64,000 nt of DNA from Bacteroidia bacterium (GTDB taxonomy: Bacteria; Bacteroidota; Bacteroidia; Flavobacteriales; Flavobacteriaceae), in NCBI GenBank assembly GCA_030431695.1, contig JAUIIU010000001.1, forward strand, positions 62,001 through 126,000, read 5' to 3'. Numbering within the stretch: position 1 is the first letter of the stretch; every line of letters starts with the position of its first letter. The notes below the pieces were generated by a model. The model searched no databases, was not told the DNA's origin, and worked only from the letters and a program-made list of their open reading frames with translations. Below are positions 43,583 to 53,087 of the stretch, one piece after another. A program made the position numbers and the translations under genes.

Positions 43583-45205
43583 ATGAAAAAGCGAATAATC
43601 ATACCGGTCCTGGCGCTCACGGTGTTTGTTTCAACTATGAGCTTCAAAAGTGATTTCTTCGAGATCGCAAAACAGATAGAGATCTTTACCACCATGTTCA
43701 AGGAACTGAACATGAACTATGTGGATGAAGTTACCCCGGCCATCTTAATGGACAAGGCTATTAAAGGAATGCTGGAGGATCTCGATCCTTATACTGTTTA
43801 CTGGAACGAACAGGAGGTTGAAGATGCCCGGATAAAAAATTCGGGGACTTACACAGGTATAGGCGCGTCTGTTCAGACGCTGAATGACAAAATAATCGTG
43901 ATGGAGCCTTACGAAGGGTATCCGGCAGACGAGGCTGGCCTGAAGGCTGGCGACGAGATTATCAGGATAGGAAATATTGACCTGTCCGGCTTCGATGATG
44001 ACGCCGGCGAGCTACTAAAAGGAGCTGCCGGGACTAAGGTTGAAATAACCTTTCTGAGACAGGGGAAGCGGCAAACCACAACTCTTACAAGAAAAAAAAT
44101 GCCGGTGAAAGCCGTTCCGTTTCATAAGCTCCTGGATAATAATATTGGGTATATCGTGCTTGCCAAATTCAACCGGACCACTACCCTGGAGACGAAAGCC
44201 GCGTTGGAAGAACTGAAGGCTGAAGGGGCAAAAAAGATCATTCTCGATCTTAGGGGAAATCCGGGTGGTTTATTAAATGAAGCCATTAGTGTTGTTAACC
44301 TGTTTGTTCCGAAAGGCGAAGTTATCACCACGACTAAATCGGTTATCGAAAAATACAATCGAACGTATATTACGAGAAGCGAGCCTGTGGATACCGAGAT
44401 CCCGCTGGTAGTGCTGATAAACGGAAGGAGCGCCTCGGCCAGTGAAATTGTTTCGGGCGGATTGCAGGACCTGGACCGCGCGGTCATCGTAGGAGCGAGG
44501 AGTTTTGGGAAAGGGCTCGTTCAGCGACCCAAAAAACTTACTTATGGTACTCAGCTAAAAGTAACCATTTCGAGGTATTATACGCCCAGCGGACGTTGTA
44601 TCCAGGCCCTGGACTACTGGAACAGGGATGAGAATGGTGATCCAATTCGTCTGGACCCAAAAGAATACAATGCTTTCAAAACAAAAGGCGGCCGAACTGT
44701 GTACGACGGCGGTGGAATTCTGCCGGATATTGAAGTGGAAACCGCGAAATTCAGTCCGATCACCACTGCCCTGCTCAAGGACAACGCGATCTTCGATTAT
44801 GCCACGGACTATTACTACAAAAACAGTATGAATGATTCTTCGGAATTCAGCTTTACCGATAATGATTTCCAGGATTTTCTGAGGTTTCTGAAGCTGAATG
44901 ATTTCAGCTATGAAACCGAAACCGAAAAGGAATTTGCGGAAGCGCTGCGTCGCTCCGAAGATGACGACCTTAAAAAAGGGATTGAAGGAAGTTACAAACA
45001 GTTGATGTCTGCAATCGACCAGGCCAAAACAAAGGCCCTGGAAGATAAAAAAGCAGAGATCACTTCTTTGCTTAAGGATGAGATTCTCAAGCGCTATTTT
45101 TACAGGGAGGGATTGTACAACTACCAGGTGAAACACAACCCGGAGATACTGGAGGCCATCAAGGTTCTAAACGATGCGGCCCGTTATCAACGAATATTGA
45201 AATAG
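43583..45205 (+). CDS. S41 family C-terminal processing peptidase
   Basis: A 540-residue protein with an N-terminal signal or anchor (about residues 4-20). A PDZ domain (about 85-165) contains GIGASVQTL and AGLKAGDEIIRIG. The peptidase core has ILDLRGNPGGLL near residue 220 and the catalytic Ser/Lys pair in NGRSASASEIVSGG and ARSFGKGLVQ. It cleaves C-termini of periplasmic proteins. The hydroxylase-family gene follows after 6 bases. Confidence 0.94.
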   Translation: MKKRIIIPVLALTVFVSTMSFKSDFFEIAKQIEIFTTMFKELNMNYVDEVTPAILMDKAIKGMLEDLDPYTVYWNEQEVEDARIKNSGTYTGIGASVQTLNDKIIVMEPYEGYPADEAGLKAGDEIIRIGNIDLSGFDDDAGELLKGAAGTKVEITFLRQGKRQTTTLTRKKMPVKAVPFHKLLDNNIGYIVLAKFNRTTTLETKAALEELKAEGAKKIILDLRGNPGGLLNEAISVVNLFVPKGEVITTTKSVIEKYNRTYITRSEPVDTEIPLVVLINGRSASASEIVSGGLQDLDRAVIVGARSFGKGLVQRPKKLTYGTQLKVTISRYYTPSGRCIQALDYWNRDENGDPIRLDPKEYNAFKTKGGRTVYDGGGILPDIEVETAKFSPITTALLKDNAIFDYATDYYYKNSMNDSSEFSFTDNDFQDFLRFLKLNDFSYETETEKEFAEALRRSEDDDLKKGIEGSYKQLMSAIDQAKTKALEDKKAEITSLLKDEILKRYFYREGLYNYQVKHNPEILEAIKVLNDAARYQRILK

Positions 45206-45211
45206 GAAAAA

Positions 45212-46033
45212 ATGCAGGATTTCCTCTATTTCTTTGAACATATGCCGATCTGGATGAAGGCTGGGTGGGTATTTGTGGTTCTCGCAATTTTCTGGATACT
45301 CGAAGGTAATTACAGTCAGTTTCGATTTAAATACCGAAAGTGGAGACACGCCAGGGTAAACTTGTTTTTACTGTTATTTGTGTTGAGCATCAATGCGATC
45401 TTTGGAATTGCCACAGCGGGAGTGTTTGTCTGGCTGTCCGATTCAGGATTCGGAATTCTCAACCTTTTTGAAGCCCCTGTATGGGTTGAACTATTACTTT
45501 CGATACTTGTTCTGGACCTGTTGGCGCAATACACTGTTCATTTCCTGCTTCACAAAATACCTGCGATGTGGCGTCTTCATATTGTACATCACAGCGACAA
45601 ACATGTGGATGTTACCACGGGTACACGCCATCACCCGATCGATTTTCTCTTTCGTGAGCTATTTGCGCTTGGCACAGTTGTAATCATGGGGATGCCGATC
45701 TCGTTCTATTTCTTTTACAGGATCGTGAGTGTGCTTTTCACCTATTTCACCCATGCAAACATGGCGCTGCCACTATGGCTGGATAAGGGGTTGAGTTACC
45801 TGATCGTTACCCCGAACATGCATAAATTTCATCACCACTACCAGCTGCCCTGGACCGACAGCAATTATGGAAATATACTGTCTGTCTGGGACAGGATCTT
45901 CGGCACCTATGTTTACGGCGACCTCCGGGAGATAAAATACGGGGTGGATGTTGCAGATCATCGCGATGATGAGAACCTGGGCATTCAGCTGGGTATTCCT
46001 TTTGACCGGTCGGTTGGTAAAACGAAGCGCTAA
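45212..46033 (+). CDS. Sterol desaturase / fatty acid hydroxylase family protein
   Basis: A 273-residue integral membrane protein with four or five spans. The histidine clusters of the di-iron site are HFLLHKIP, RLHIVHHSDKHVD, GTRHHPIDF and MHKFHHHYQLPW. Relatives hydroxylate or desaturate lipids and carotenoids; the substrate cannot be told. Six bases after the S41 gene. Convergent with amt, sharing stop bases. Confidence 0.88.
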   Translation: MQDFLYFFEHMPIWMKAGWVFVVLAIFWILEGNYSQFRFKYRKWRHARVNLFLLLFVLSINAIFGIATAGVFVWLSDSGFGILNLFEAPVWVELLLSILVLDLLAQYTVHFLLHKIPAMWRLHIVHHSDKHVDVTTGTRHHPIDFLFRELFALGTVVIMGMPISFYFFYRIVSVLFTYFTHANMALPLWLDKGLSYLIVTPNMHKFHHHYQLPWTDSNYGNILSVWDRIFGTYVYGDLREIKYGVDVADHRDDENLGIQLGIPFDRSVGKTKR

Positions 46034-47313
46034 TCGATGTTCTCGCCGTGCTGTGAAGCATCCAGTCCTCTGTATTCCTGATCTTCACGTACTCTCATGG
46101 ACAGTAACATGTCGGTTATCTTATATAGAATCCAGCTTCCGAAAAAGGTAAAAACGGCTACAAGCACCAGTGCCAGTAGGTGATATAGGAACGTGGTGGT
46201 TTCGCCATAAATGAGTCCGACATCCTTAGCCAATACCCCGGTAAGTATCATACCTACAATTCCGCCTACTCCATGGCTTGGAAATACATCCAGCGTGTCG
46301 TCGATCTCGGATTTTTTATTCAGTCTGATCGCAAAATTACTCACAATTGCGGCGACGAATCCTATGAAGATACTTTGTCCCAGTGAGACAAATCCAGCAG
46401 CCGGGGTAATAGCGACCAGGCCAACAATCGCCCCAATACATGCGCCGAGGGAAGACATTTTTCTGTTTTGAAATCTGTCCAGGAAGATCCAGGTGATCAT
46501 ACTGGCTGCCGATGCCAGGTTTGTATTGGCAAAGGCCGCCACTGCATCTGTATTTGCGCCAAGTGCCGAACCGGAATTAAACCCAAACCACCCAAACCAC
46601 AATAATCCGGTCCCAAGGATCACGTACGGAATATTCGCCGGCCGTTCTATTCGGTCTTTTCGCTTTCCGAGATAGATAGCCCCCGCCAGAGCCGCTATCC
46701 CTGCAGACATATGCACAACGGTTCCTCCGGCAAAGTCGAGCACCCCCCAATTCCGAAGTAGTCCATCAGGGTGCCAGGTCATGTGGGCTAATGGTGAATA
46801 GATGAATAATGAAAACAACACCATGAAGAGGATATAGCTGCGAAAACGTATCCGCTCGGCAAAACTTCCCGTTATTAACGCCGGGGTTATGATGGCAAAC
46901 TTCAGCTGAAACAGCGCAAAGATCAGGAATGGAATGGTTTCTGAGAACTCCGGATTTGGAGATAATGTAACATTTCTGAAGTTGAAAAAAGTAAGCGGAT
47001 TTCCTATAATTCCACCGATACTTTCTCCGAAAGCGAGGCTGAATCCCACGATCACCCATAGCACGCTGATCACGCCGAGCGCAACGAAGCTTTGGAGCAT
47101 TGTTGAAATCATGCTTTTCTTGGACACCATTCCGCCGTAAAAGAAAGCAAGTCCCGGCGTCATCAATAATACAAAGGCACTGGCAACTATCATCCAGGCC
47201 GTGTCGCCACTATCTATGTTTCCCGCGCCTTCAATAAATTCATATTCTACACTGAAAATAAGGCTAACAACAACTAGCCCGGCAAGAATAATAAAATTCA
47301 ATTTTCTACCCAT
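46030..47313 (-). CDS. amt: Ammonium transporter
   Basis: A 427-residue protein with an extra N-terminal span and eleven Amt spans. AFVLLMTPGLAFFYGGMVSKK, DFAGGTVVHMSAGIAALAG and FPSHGVGGIVGMILTG contain the twin-histidine pore. It imports ammonium. No glnK/P-II gene is adjacent. A 53-bp periodic repeat lies upstream (47311-47432). Confidence 0.95.
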   Translation of the reverse strand: MGRKLNFIILAGLVVVSLIFSVEYEFIEGAGNIDSGDTAWMIVASAFVLLMTPGLAFFYGGMVSKKSMISTMLQSFVALGVISVLWVIVGFSLAFGESIGGIIGNPLTFFNFRNVTLSPNPEFSETIPFLIFALFQLKFAIITPALITGSFAERIRFRSYILFMVLFSLFIYSPLAHMTWHPDGLLRNWGVLDFAGGTVVHMSAGIAALAGAIYLGKRKDRIERPANIPYVILGTGLLWFGWFGFNSGSALGANTDAVAAFANTNLASAASMITWIFLDRFQNRKMSSLGACIGAIVGLVAITPAAGFVSLGQSIFIGFVAAIVSNFAIRLNKKSEIDDTLDVFPSHGVGGIVGMILTGVLAKDVGLIYGETTTFLYHLLALVLVAVFTFFGSWILYKITDMLLSMRVREDQEYRGLDASQHGENID

Positions 47314-47432
47314 ACCCCTTATTTTATTGGTCGATATAGGATAAACTTATATAATTATTTGGGCAGACCCCCTTATTTTTTATGCAATGTTATTAACATT
47401 TATATAATTCCTAAAACAGACCCCTGTTTTTT
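47311..47432 (-). repeat. 53-bp periodic repeat in the amt upstream region
   Basis: A box CAkACCCCyTTATTTT (plus-strand sense) starts at 47311, 47364 and 47417, exactly 53 bp apart each time. A second box TTATATAATT occurs at 47347-47356 and 47400-47409, again 53 bp apart. The first copy contains the amt start codon. The units are diverged outside these boxes. 53 bp is about five helical turns, so the boxes face the same side of DNA. Likely a decayed tandem duplication kept as regulatory sites. Confidence 0.65.
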
Positions 47433-47456
47433 GTGAAATTCAAAATAATTTGATGA

Positions 47457-47894
47457 TTATTTTATCATTGCAATATGTGGGATCCCATCTTCCAGGTACT
47501 CTTTTCCTGTTTTTATGAATCCGTGAGAAGTGTAAAAATCTATAAGGTAGGTTTGAGCTGAAAGCTTGATCTTTGATGTGTTATATTTTTCCAGGATAGC
47601 ATCGATCGCTGCATCCAGGATCTTGTGGCCGTAGCCTTTGTCCCGGAACGCTGCATCCACCACAACTCGTCCAATGGCCGCTTCAGTAAAATAGATGTCC
47701 GGCGCAAAGCACCTGCTGTAAGCTACAAGCTTTTCTCCCTCGTAACCTAAGATATGAAGTGCCTTTCCATCCTTACCGTCAATATCCTGGTAAACACAAT
47801 CCTGTTCTACAACAAATACTTCACTGCGAAGCTGCAGTAGATCGTGAAGTTCTTCAGTAGATAATTCCTTAAATGTTTTTATACTCGTTGTCAT
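47457..47894 (-). CDS. ElaA-like GNAT acetyltransferase
   Basis: A 145-residue protein. LLQLRSEVFVVEQDCVYQDI and DGKDGKALHILG match the ElaA branch of GNAT enzymes, and IGRVVVDAAFRDKGYGHKIL is the acetyl-CoA loop. The substrate is unknown. It starts 3 bases after the CDF stop, so it is in the rpiB-CDF unit. Confidence 0.9.
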   Translation of the reverse strand: MTTSIKTFKELSTEELHDLLQLRSEVFVVEQDCVYQDIDGKDGKALHILGYEGEKLVAYSRCFAPDIYFTEAAIGRVVVDAAFRDKGYGHKILDAAIDAILEKYNTSKIKLSAQTYLIDFYTSHGFIKTGKEYLEDGIPHIAMIK

Positions 47895-47897
47895 ATC

Positions 47898-48812
47898 TTA
47901 GTCCTGAACAATGATATCCTTCGGGTCGTCTTTCTGGAATTCGGGTTGTATGTTAACGTGGTTGATCCCAAACTGTTCGCTTAAAATCCTTTCTACTTCG
48001 TTGAGAATTTCGTCAAATTCTGACAGGGTGATATCCCTGTAAAAATCGATATGTGCCTCAAGGTGGTTTTCCTGCTCGTTCAGCTGCCAGATATGCATAT
48101 GGTGCACATTTTTTATTTCTGAATGAGTTGAAATTGCATCTCTGATCTCTTCCAGATCCACATCGTCCGGTGTGAACAACATAAGGACATTGAATGAACT
48201 CTTCAATAAGTTAGCCCCCATCACAATAAGATAAATGGCAATTAGTATAGTGAGTAAACTGTCTACCCAGAACCAGTCGTAATACTTCATCAATAATCCC
48301 CCAACCAATACCGCAACAGAAGCAGACATATCAGTAAACAGATGCAGATAGGCCGAACGCATATTCATATTTTCACGGGAACTTTTCCTTAAGAGCAACA
48401 CACTGAACCCGTTGGCCGCAATCGCCACAATCGCCAGCCAGATCACCAGGCCGCTCTCTATTTCCTGCGGATTTATGAATCGGAGAATCGCTTCATATAT
48501 CAGGTATACCGCAACGACAAGAAGTGTCGCGGCATTGACAAAGGCCGCAATGATCTCCGCACGTTTGTAGCCAAAGGTCCGTTTGAAAGAGGCCTTCTTC
48601 CTGGCATATTTATTTGCGATATAGCTGATGATCAGCGACAGCACATCGCTGAAATTATGAAGCGCATCACTTAGTAATGATAGGCTTCCGGACAGGATTC
48701 CACCAACTACTTGCGCAACAGTGATAAGAATATTGAGAAATATGGAAATGAGGAGGTTCCTTCCCTTCACATCGCGGTGATCGTGATGATGATGTGAATG
48801 ATCGTGTCCCAT
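47898..48812 (-). CDS. Cation diffusion facilitator family transporter
   Basis: A 304-residue protein with a histidine-rich N-terminus (MGHDHSHHHHDH) and six spans. The metal site is seen in LSLLSDALHNFSDVLSLI (span II) and HLFTDMSASVAVLVGG (span V), followed by a cytoplasmic metal-binding domain. It exports zinc or similar divalent ions. Between rpiB (5 bases) and the ElaA-like gene (3 bases). Confidence 0.94.
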   Translation of the reverse strand: MGHDHSHHHHDHRDVKGRNLLISIFLNILITVAQVVGGILSGSLSLLSDALHNFSDVLSLIISYIANKYARKKASFKRTFGYKRAEIIAAFVNAATLLVVAVYLIYEAILRFINPQEIESGLVIWLAIVAIAANGFSVLLLRKSSRENMNMRSAYLHLFTDMSASVAVLVGGLLMKYYDWFWVDSLLTILIAIYLIVMGANLLKSSFNVLMLFTPDDVDLEEIRDAISTHSEIKNVHHMHIWQLNEQENHLEAHIDFYRDITLSEFDEILNEVERILSEQFGINHVNIQPEFQKDDPKDIIVQD

Positions 48813-48817
48813 ATCAA

Positions 48818-49249
48818 CTATGCACAGGCGATCTTATCTACTCGACGTTGATGTCTTCCGCCTTCGAACGGAGTTTCGAGAAATGTCTTTACCATGTCCA
48901 CGGCTTGTGGTTCACTCGTGAATCTTGCAGGAATGCTCAGGATATTCGCATCGTTGTGCTCACGCGCCAGGGCAGTTATCTCTTTTGTCCAGCACAGGGC
49001 GGAGCGTACTTCCTGGTGTTTATTAGCCGTCATCGAAGCTCCGTTACCACTACCACAGATGATTATACCAAAATCAACTTCATTACTGGCAACTGCTTCA
49101 GCCACCGGGTGTATGAAATCCGGATAATCTACGCTATCATTACTATCGGTTCCGAAATTGCGAACTTCATACCCTGCACCTTCAAGGTAGGATACTATTG
49201 CTTTTTTATAATCGGTTCCGGCGTGGTCATTTCCTATGGCGATCTTCAT
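48818..49249 (-). CDS. rpiB: Ribose 5-phosphate isomerase B
   Basis: A 143-residue protein: KIAIGNDHAGTDYK at the start, IICGSGNGASMTANK near residue 68 with the catalytic cysteine, then HNDANILSIPAR. It interconverts ribose and ribulose 5-phosphate in the pentose phosphate pathway. First gene of a three-gene minus-strand unit. Confidence 0.95.
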   Translation of the reverse strand: MKIAIGNDHAGTDYKKAIVSYLEGAGYEVRNFGTDSNDSVDYPDFIHPVAEAVASNEVDFGIIICGSGNGASMTANKHQEVRSALCWTKEITALAREHNDANILSIPARFTSEPQAVDMVKTFLETPFEGGRHQRRVDKIACA

Positions 49250-49267
49250 AACAGTAAACGGTTTTTA

Positions 49268-49275
49268 CAAAGATA
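49268..49275 (-). promoter_or_regulatory. -7 element of the rpiB unit
   Basis: TATCTTTG on the minus strand, an exact TAnnTTTG match, 18 nt before the rpiB ATG. Confidence 0.6.
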
Positions 49276-49768
49276 CTAATAATGCGGGCAGGACGGATTG
49301 CAATATATAGTCAAGATGGAATTAATTATTATGAGCAATTAATTCGTGATATAGTTAACAAAGCTGTTGATAGTTGTTCATTTGTTTTTTCAACTTTTCT
49401 TTGTGAATTCCATTTGAATATACATATGCACGAATCCTGCTTATTTCCAAAAATTAATCCTTGATTTTATACGTTCTTTTTCAAACCCAGGGACCAATTT
49501 TTGAACAGAGATAGTTATCGTTTTTTATCTTCAGTTGGTTGTTTAATTTCGTTGTTAACAGTTGTTAATTTACATCTATAAATACATGATTTATAGGAAT
49601 TATCCATTGCGATAAATTGTTAAGAACCTGGCGAAAAAGAATTACATCTTAATTTCAAAATTTTTATCCTAAAAGTTATTACTGAAATTAACAAGCCATA
49701 ATAATATCCATCTATTTAATTTAATTTCAATAAAAAGAATAATATTAATGATTTGTGTGTTGAGAACT
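49276..49768. other. AT-rich intergenic region (about 490 bp)
   Basis: A strongly AT-rich gap between divergent transcription units. Repeated TGTTRA/GTTAACA words occur: GTTAACA near 49354, TGTTGATAGTTG near 49366, TTGTTAACAGTTGTTAA near 49552 and ATTGTTAAG near 49616, plus TTATCCATT near 49601. No plausible protein gene was found; the 60-codon frame at 49282 has no recognisable features. It could be a decayed gene, an RNA gene or a replication-related site; none can be shown. Confidence 0.4.
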
Positions 49769-50008
49769 TTACACTATACGAAGATGAGAACTGTTGTTCA
49801 GGTTTTCTATGATCTGCTCGGCAAGAGGAATATCTTCCTTATGTACTTTGAGTCGGATACCACCGATAGCGTTGCTATGAAAGGGAAGTACGCCTATCAT
49901 AGTCTCATTCTGAAACACATGCCGGATCTGGTTGTGTTCGAGTAATAACCTAAGTACTGCATATTCACTGGGGTAGGTAAAAATCGCTATGGTTTCAAAA
50001 TCCTTCAT
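49769..50008 (-). CDS. DUF2007 (putative signal-transducing) domain protein
   Basis: A 79-residue protein starting MKDFETIAIFTYPSEYAVLRLLLEHN-like, with a late segment GGIRLKVHKEDIPLAEQII, matching the small DUF2007 fold of a P-II-like shape. Function not established. It lies between the AT-rich gap and rnr, transcribed away from rnr. Confidence 0.82.
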   Translation of the reverse strand: MKDFETIAIFTYPSEYAVLRLLLEHNQIRHVFQNETMIGVLPFHSNAIGGIRLKVHKEDIPLAEQIIENLNNSSHLRIV

Positions 50009-50069
50009 CCAACTATTACTAATGTATTAAATCTTTGTTTAATTCTGAATGCGATTCTTATATAAAACG

Positions 50070-50077
50070 TACTTTTG
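50070..50077 (+). promoter_or_regulatory. -7 element of rnr
   Basis: TACTTTTG, an exact TAnnTTTG match, 17 nt before the rnr ATG. Confidence 0.65.
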
Positions 50078-50094
50078 CTGAATAGAAAATTCTA

Positions 50095-52308
50095 ATGGCT
50101 AAGAGAAAGAAGCGAAGAAGGAACAGACAGCGTATTGAGAATCTTACCGAGACCATACTCAAAATACTCCGACAAAATCACAACCGTCCATTCAATTACA
50201 AGCAGATAGCCGCCAAGTTAGGCGTGGACGACCCAAGTAGCAGGAACCAGATCGTAAAAACCCTGAAGAAACTCCAGCAAAAAGGAACGGTTCAGGAAAT
50301 TGAAAGAGGAAATTACATCCTTACACCTTCGGTGAATTATTATACCGGTGTTGCTGATGTTAACTCAAAAGGTGACGGCTATGTTATAGTTGATGAACTG
50401 GATGATGATATTTACATTAAGCATCAGAACCTGAACAAGGCATTGAACGGGGATGTGGTTGAGGTTTATGTCTTCAAAAGGAGAAAGGGTGGAAGATTGG
50501 AAGGAGAAGTTTCCAAGATACTTCAGCGTAAGAGATCCGAATTCGTTGGGACCATACAGGTGTCGGAGAAATTTGCCTTTGTCGAAACAACCGGATACAA
50601 TATGTACACCGACATCTTCATTCCTAAATCCAAGATCGGAAAAGCAGAGAATGGTGACAAAGTATTGGTTAAAATTGATGGTTGGGAGGAACATTCCGAA
50701 TCGCCGGTGGGATCGGTAAAAAAGGTACTTGGTAAACCAGGGGAACATCATACCGAGATCCACGCCATCCTGGCACAATACGGACTTCCTTACGAGTTTC
50801 CTTCAGAAGTAGAGAATTATGCTAATTCCCTGGATACCTCTATCAAGGATTCAGAAATAAAGAAGCGCCGGGATATGAGGCAAATTCTTACTTTCACCAT
50901 AGACCCAAAGGATGCTAAGGATTTTGACGATGCGCTTTCATTTGAGGTCCTTGAGAACGGAAATTACGAGATCGGGATCCATATCGCAGATGTATCACAT
51001 TATGTAAAACCGGGAACGATCCTGGATGAAGAAGCTTATGAAAGAGCAACTTCGGTTTATCTTGTGGACAGGGTTGTTCCTATGTTGCCTGAAATTCTTT
51101 CGAATAATGCCTGTTCCCTTAGACCGAATGAGGAAAAATACACCTTCTCTGCTGTCTTTGAAATGAACGACAAGGCAGATGTTATCAATAAATGGTTTGG
51201 GCGAACTGTAACCTATAGCGACGCGAGGTTTGCTTACGAAGAAGCTCAGCACATCATTGAGAATCCAAAGACCCCATACATAATTCCGGAGGATATTTCA
51301 TTGACGGGAAAGAAATATGAGGTAAAAGAGGATATTTCCAAGGCGATACTTGAAATGGACAGGCTGGCAAAGATCCTTCGGAAGAAAAGAATGCACCAGG
51401 GAGCGATTTCCTTCGACAAAGTAGAGGTTAAATTCAGACTCGACGAAAACAACGAACCGGAAGGTGTTTACTTCAAGGAAAGTAAGGATTCGAACAAGCT
51501 GATAGAAGAATTTATGCTGCTGGCCAATAGAAGTGTGGCCGAATTCATAGGGAAACAGAAAGAGAAGAAAACCTTTGTTTACAGGGTTCACGACGAACCG
51601 GATGACGAGAAGATCGCCCAACTGGAGAACATCGTAAAGCGTTTCGGGTATAAACTCAACACCAGGGACCGACAAAGCACCGCTGCGTCACTGAATAAAT
51701 TACTTACTGATGTGCAGGGTAAAAAGGAACAGAATATGGTGGATACTCTGGCCATCCGAAGCATGAGTAAAGCTGTGTATACCACAAATAATATTGGCCA
51801 TTACGGGCTGGCGTTTGATTATTATACGCACTTCACATCTCCAATCCGACGTTATCCGGATGTCATGGTTCACAGGTTACTCCAGCATTACCTGGATAAC
51901 AAACCATCTGCGAAAGAAGAGCTTTATGAGGAGAAATGTGGCCATTCCAGCGACATGGAATACCTAGCCGCATCAGCAGAACGCGACAGCATTAAATACA
52001 TGCAGGTTAAATACATGATGGATCACCAGGACCAGGATTTCCTGGGAGTCATTTCCGGTGTCACAGAGTGGGGTGTGTATGTTGAGATCATATCGAATAA
52101 ATGCGAGGGTATGGTGCGCCTGCAGGACCTAAAGGATGATCACTATCGCTACGACAGGGATGAGTTTGCAGTAATTGGAGACAGGACGAAGAACACCTAT
52201 CGATTGGGAGATGAAGTTTATGTGAAAGTGAAGAATGCAGACCTTGTTAAAAAACACCTGGACTTCCTCATGCTCGGTCATCGAAAAGATTTTGAACCAA
52301 AACTGTAA
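50095..52308 (+). CDS. rnr: Ribonuclease R
   Basis: A 737-residue RNB-family exoribonuclease. A basic N-terminus and helix-turn-helix (about 1-70) are followed by cold-shock domains (about 75-230), the RNB catalytic domain with FTIDPKDAKDFDDALS (about 264-279) and HFTSPIRRYPDVMVHRLLQH near residue 580, and a C-terminal S1 domain. It degrades structured RNA 3' to 5'. Its base composition looks more AT-rich than that of genes before 46 kb. Confidence 0.97.
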   Translation: MAKRKKRRRNRQRIENLTETILKILRQNHNRPFNYKQIAAKLGVDDPSSRNQIVKTLKKLQQKGTVQEIERGNYILTPSVNYYTGVADVNSKGDGYVIVDELDDDIYIKHQNLNKALNGDVVEVYVFKRRKGGRLEGEVSKILQRKRSEFVGTIQVSEKFAFVETTGYNMYTDIFIPKSKIGKAENGDKVLVKIDGWEEHSESPVGSVKKVLGKPGEHHTEIHAILAQYGLPYEFPSEVENYANSLDTSIKDSEIKKRRDMRQILTFTIDPKDAKDFDDALSFEVLENGNYEIGIHIADVSHYVKPGTILDEEAYERATSVYLVDRVVPMLPEILSNNACSLRPNEEKYTFSAVFEMNDKADVINKWFGRTVTYSDARFAYEEAQHIIENPKTPYIIPEDISLTGKKYEVKEDISKAILEMDRLAKILRKKRMHQGAISFDKVEVKFRLDENNEPEGVYFKESKDSNKLIEEFMLLANRSVAEFIGKQKEKKTFVYRVHDEPDDEKIAQLENIVKRFGYKLNTRDRQSTAASLNKLLTDVQGKKEQNMVDTLAIRSMSKAVYTTNNIGHYGLAFDYYTHFTSPIRRYPDVMVHRLLQHYLDNKPSAKEELYEEKCGHSSDMEYLAASAERDSIKYMQVKYMMDHQDQDFLGVISGVTEWGVYVEIISNKCEGMVRLQDLKDDHYRYDRDEFAVIGDRTKNTYRLGDEVYVKVKNADLVKKHLDFLMLGHRKDFEPKL

Positions 52309-52348
52309 CAATTCTTCGTTGTCGATATCTTTAAAGAAACTAAACAAA

Positions 52349-53029
52349 ATGACAATGAAAAAGTATATACTTGGACTGTTATTGATCGCTTCATTTTCAG
52401 TAATGGCCCAATCGAGAATTCAGAAGGATGTTGGTGATTTCAATACTCTCAAGGTCTTCGACCTGATCGAGGTAAATCTTATTCAAAGCGATGTGAACCG
52501 GGTGGTCATCAAAGGGGAGAATGGAGACCATGTAAAGGTTGTGAACGACGATGGAGTGTTGAAATTACGCATGGAGCTGGAACAAAGATTTAATGGGGAT
52601 GAAACCTTTATTGAGCTTTATTTTACAAATATTGATGTGATAGATGCGAACGAGGGAGCCCTTATCGTATCTAATGAAACCATAGAACAAAACACTATCG
52701 AACTCCGCGCCCAGGAGGGAGGAAAGATCAAAGTGGGACTAGCCGCTAATCACACGAAGATTAGGGCGGTTACTGGCGGGATCGTTGTGGCCTCAGGGAT
52801 GTCCAAGAGCCAGGAGATCACCCTGAATACCGGGGGAATCTTTGAGGGTCGTGAACTTCAAACCGAAGACACCGAAATTGGTGTTACCGCAGCCGGGGAA
52901 GCCGAGGTATACGCAACCCAAAAAGTTAAGGTAAGGGTTACTGCCGGAGGAGATGTGAACATCTATGGGAATCCGCATAAAGTAGACAAAAAGAGTTTTG
53001 CCGGAGGCAGGATTCAAGTGATGAATTAA
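52349..53029 (+). CDS. Head-GIN (DUF2807) domain secreted protein
   Basis: A 226-residue protein starting MTMKKYILGLLL; ATG 52349 is chosen because the frame upstream overlaps rnr. Signal peptide to about residue 20 (FSVMAQS). The mature part is a right-handed beta-helix-like repeat of the DUF2807 family, with FDLIEVNLIQSD and repeated GG turns (EGGKIKV, TAGGDVNIYG). Found widely in Bacteroidota; function unknown. A one-mismatch -7 box, TATCTTTA, lies at 52326-52333. Confidence 0.87.
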   Translation: MTMKKYILGLLLIASFSVMAQSRIQKDVGDFNTLKVFDLIEVNLIQSDVNRVVIKGENGDHVKVVNDDGVLKLRMELEQRFNGDETFIELYFTNIDVIDANEGALIVSNETIEQNTIELRAQEGGKIKVGLAANHTKIRAVTGGIVVASGMSKSQEITLNTGGIFEGRELQTEDTEIGVTAAGEAEVYATQKVKVRVTAGGDVNIYGNPHKVDKKSFAGGRIQVMN

Positions 53030-53087
53030 AACTGAATTACTGGATATTACCGTCGGACAAGAGTAAAGTAATTCGTATTTTTACCCT

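Noticed and set aside
47380-47400. Sigma-54 promoter upstream of amt
   Set aside because: TTGCAT is present near 47385 on the minus strand, but the paired -24 GG element is missing.
49282-49464. 60-codon frame in the AT-rich gap
   Set aside because: No promoter box, hydrophobic segment or family resemblance; AT-rich gaps give such frames by chance.
49748-49945. Plus-strand frame opposite the DUF2007 gene
   Set aside because: The minus-strand DUF2007 product is recognisable; this is its shadow.
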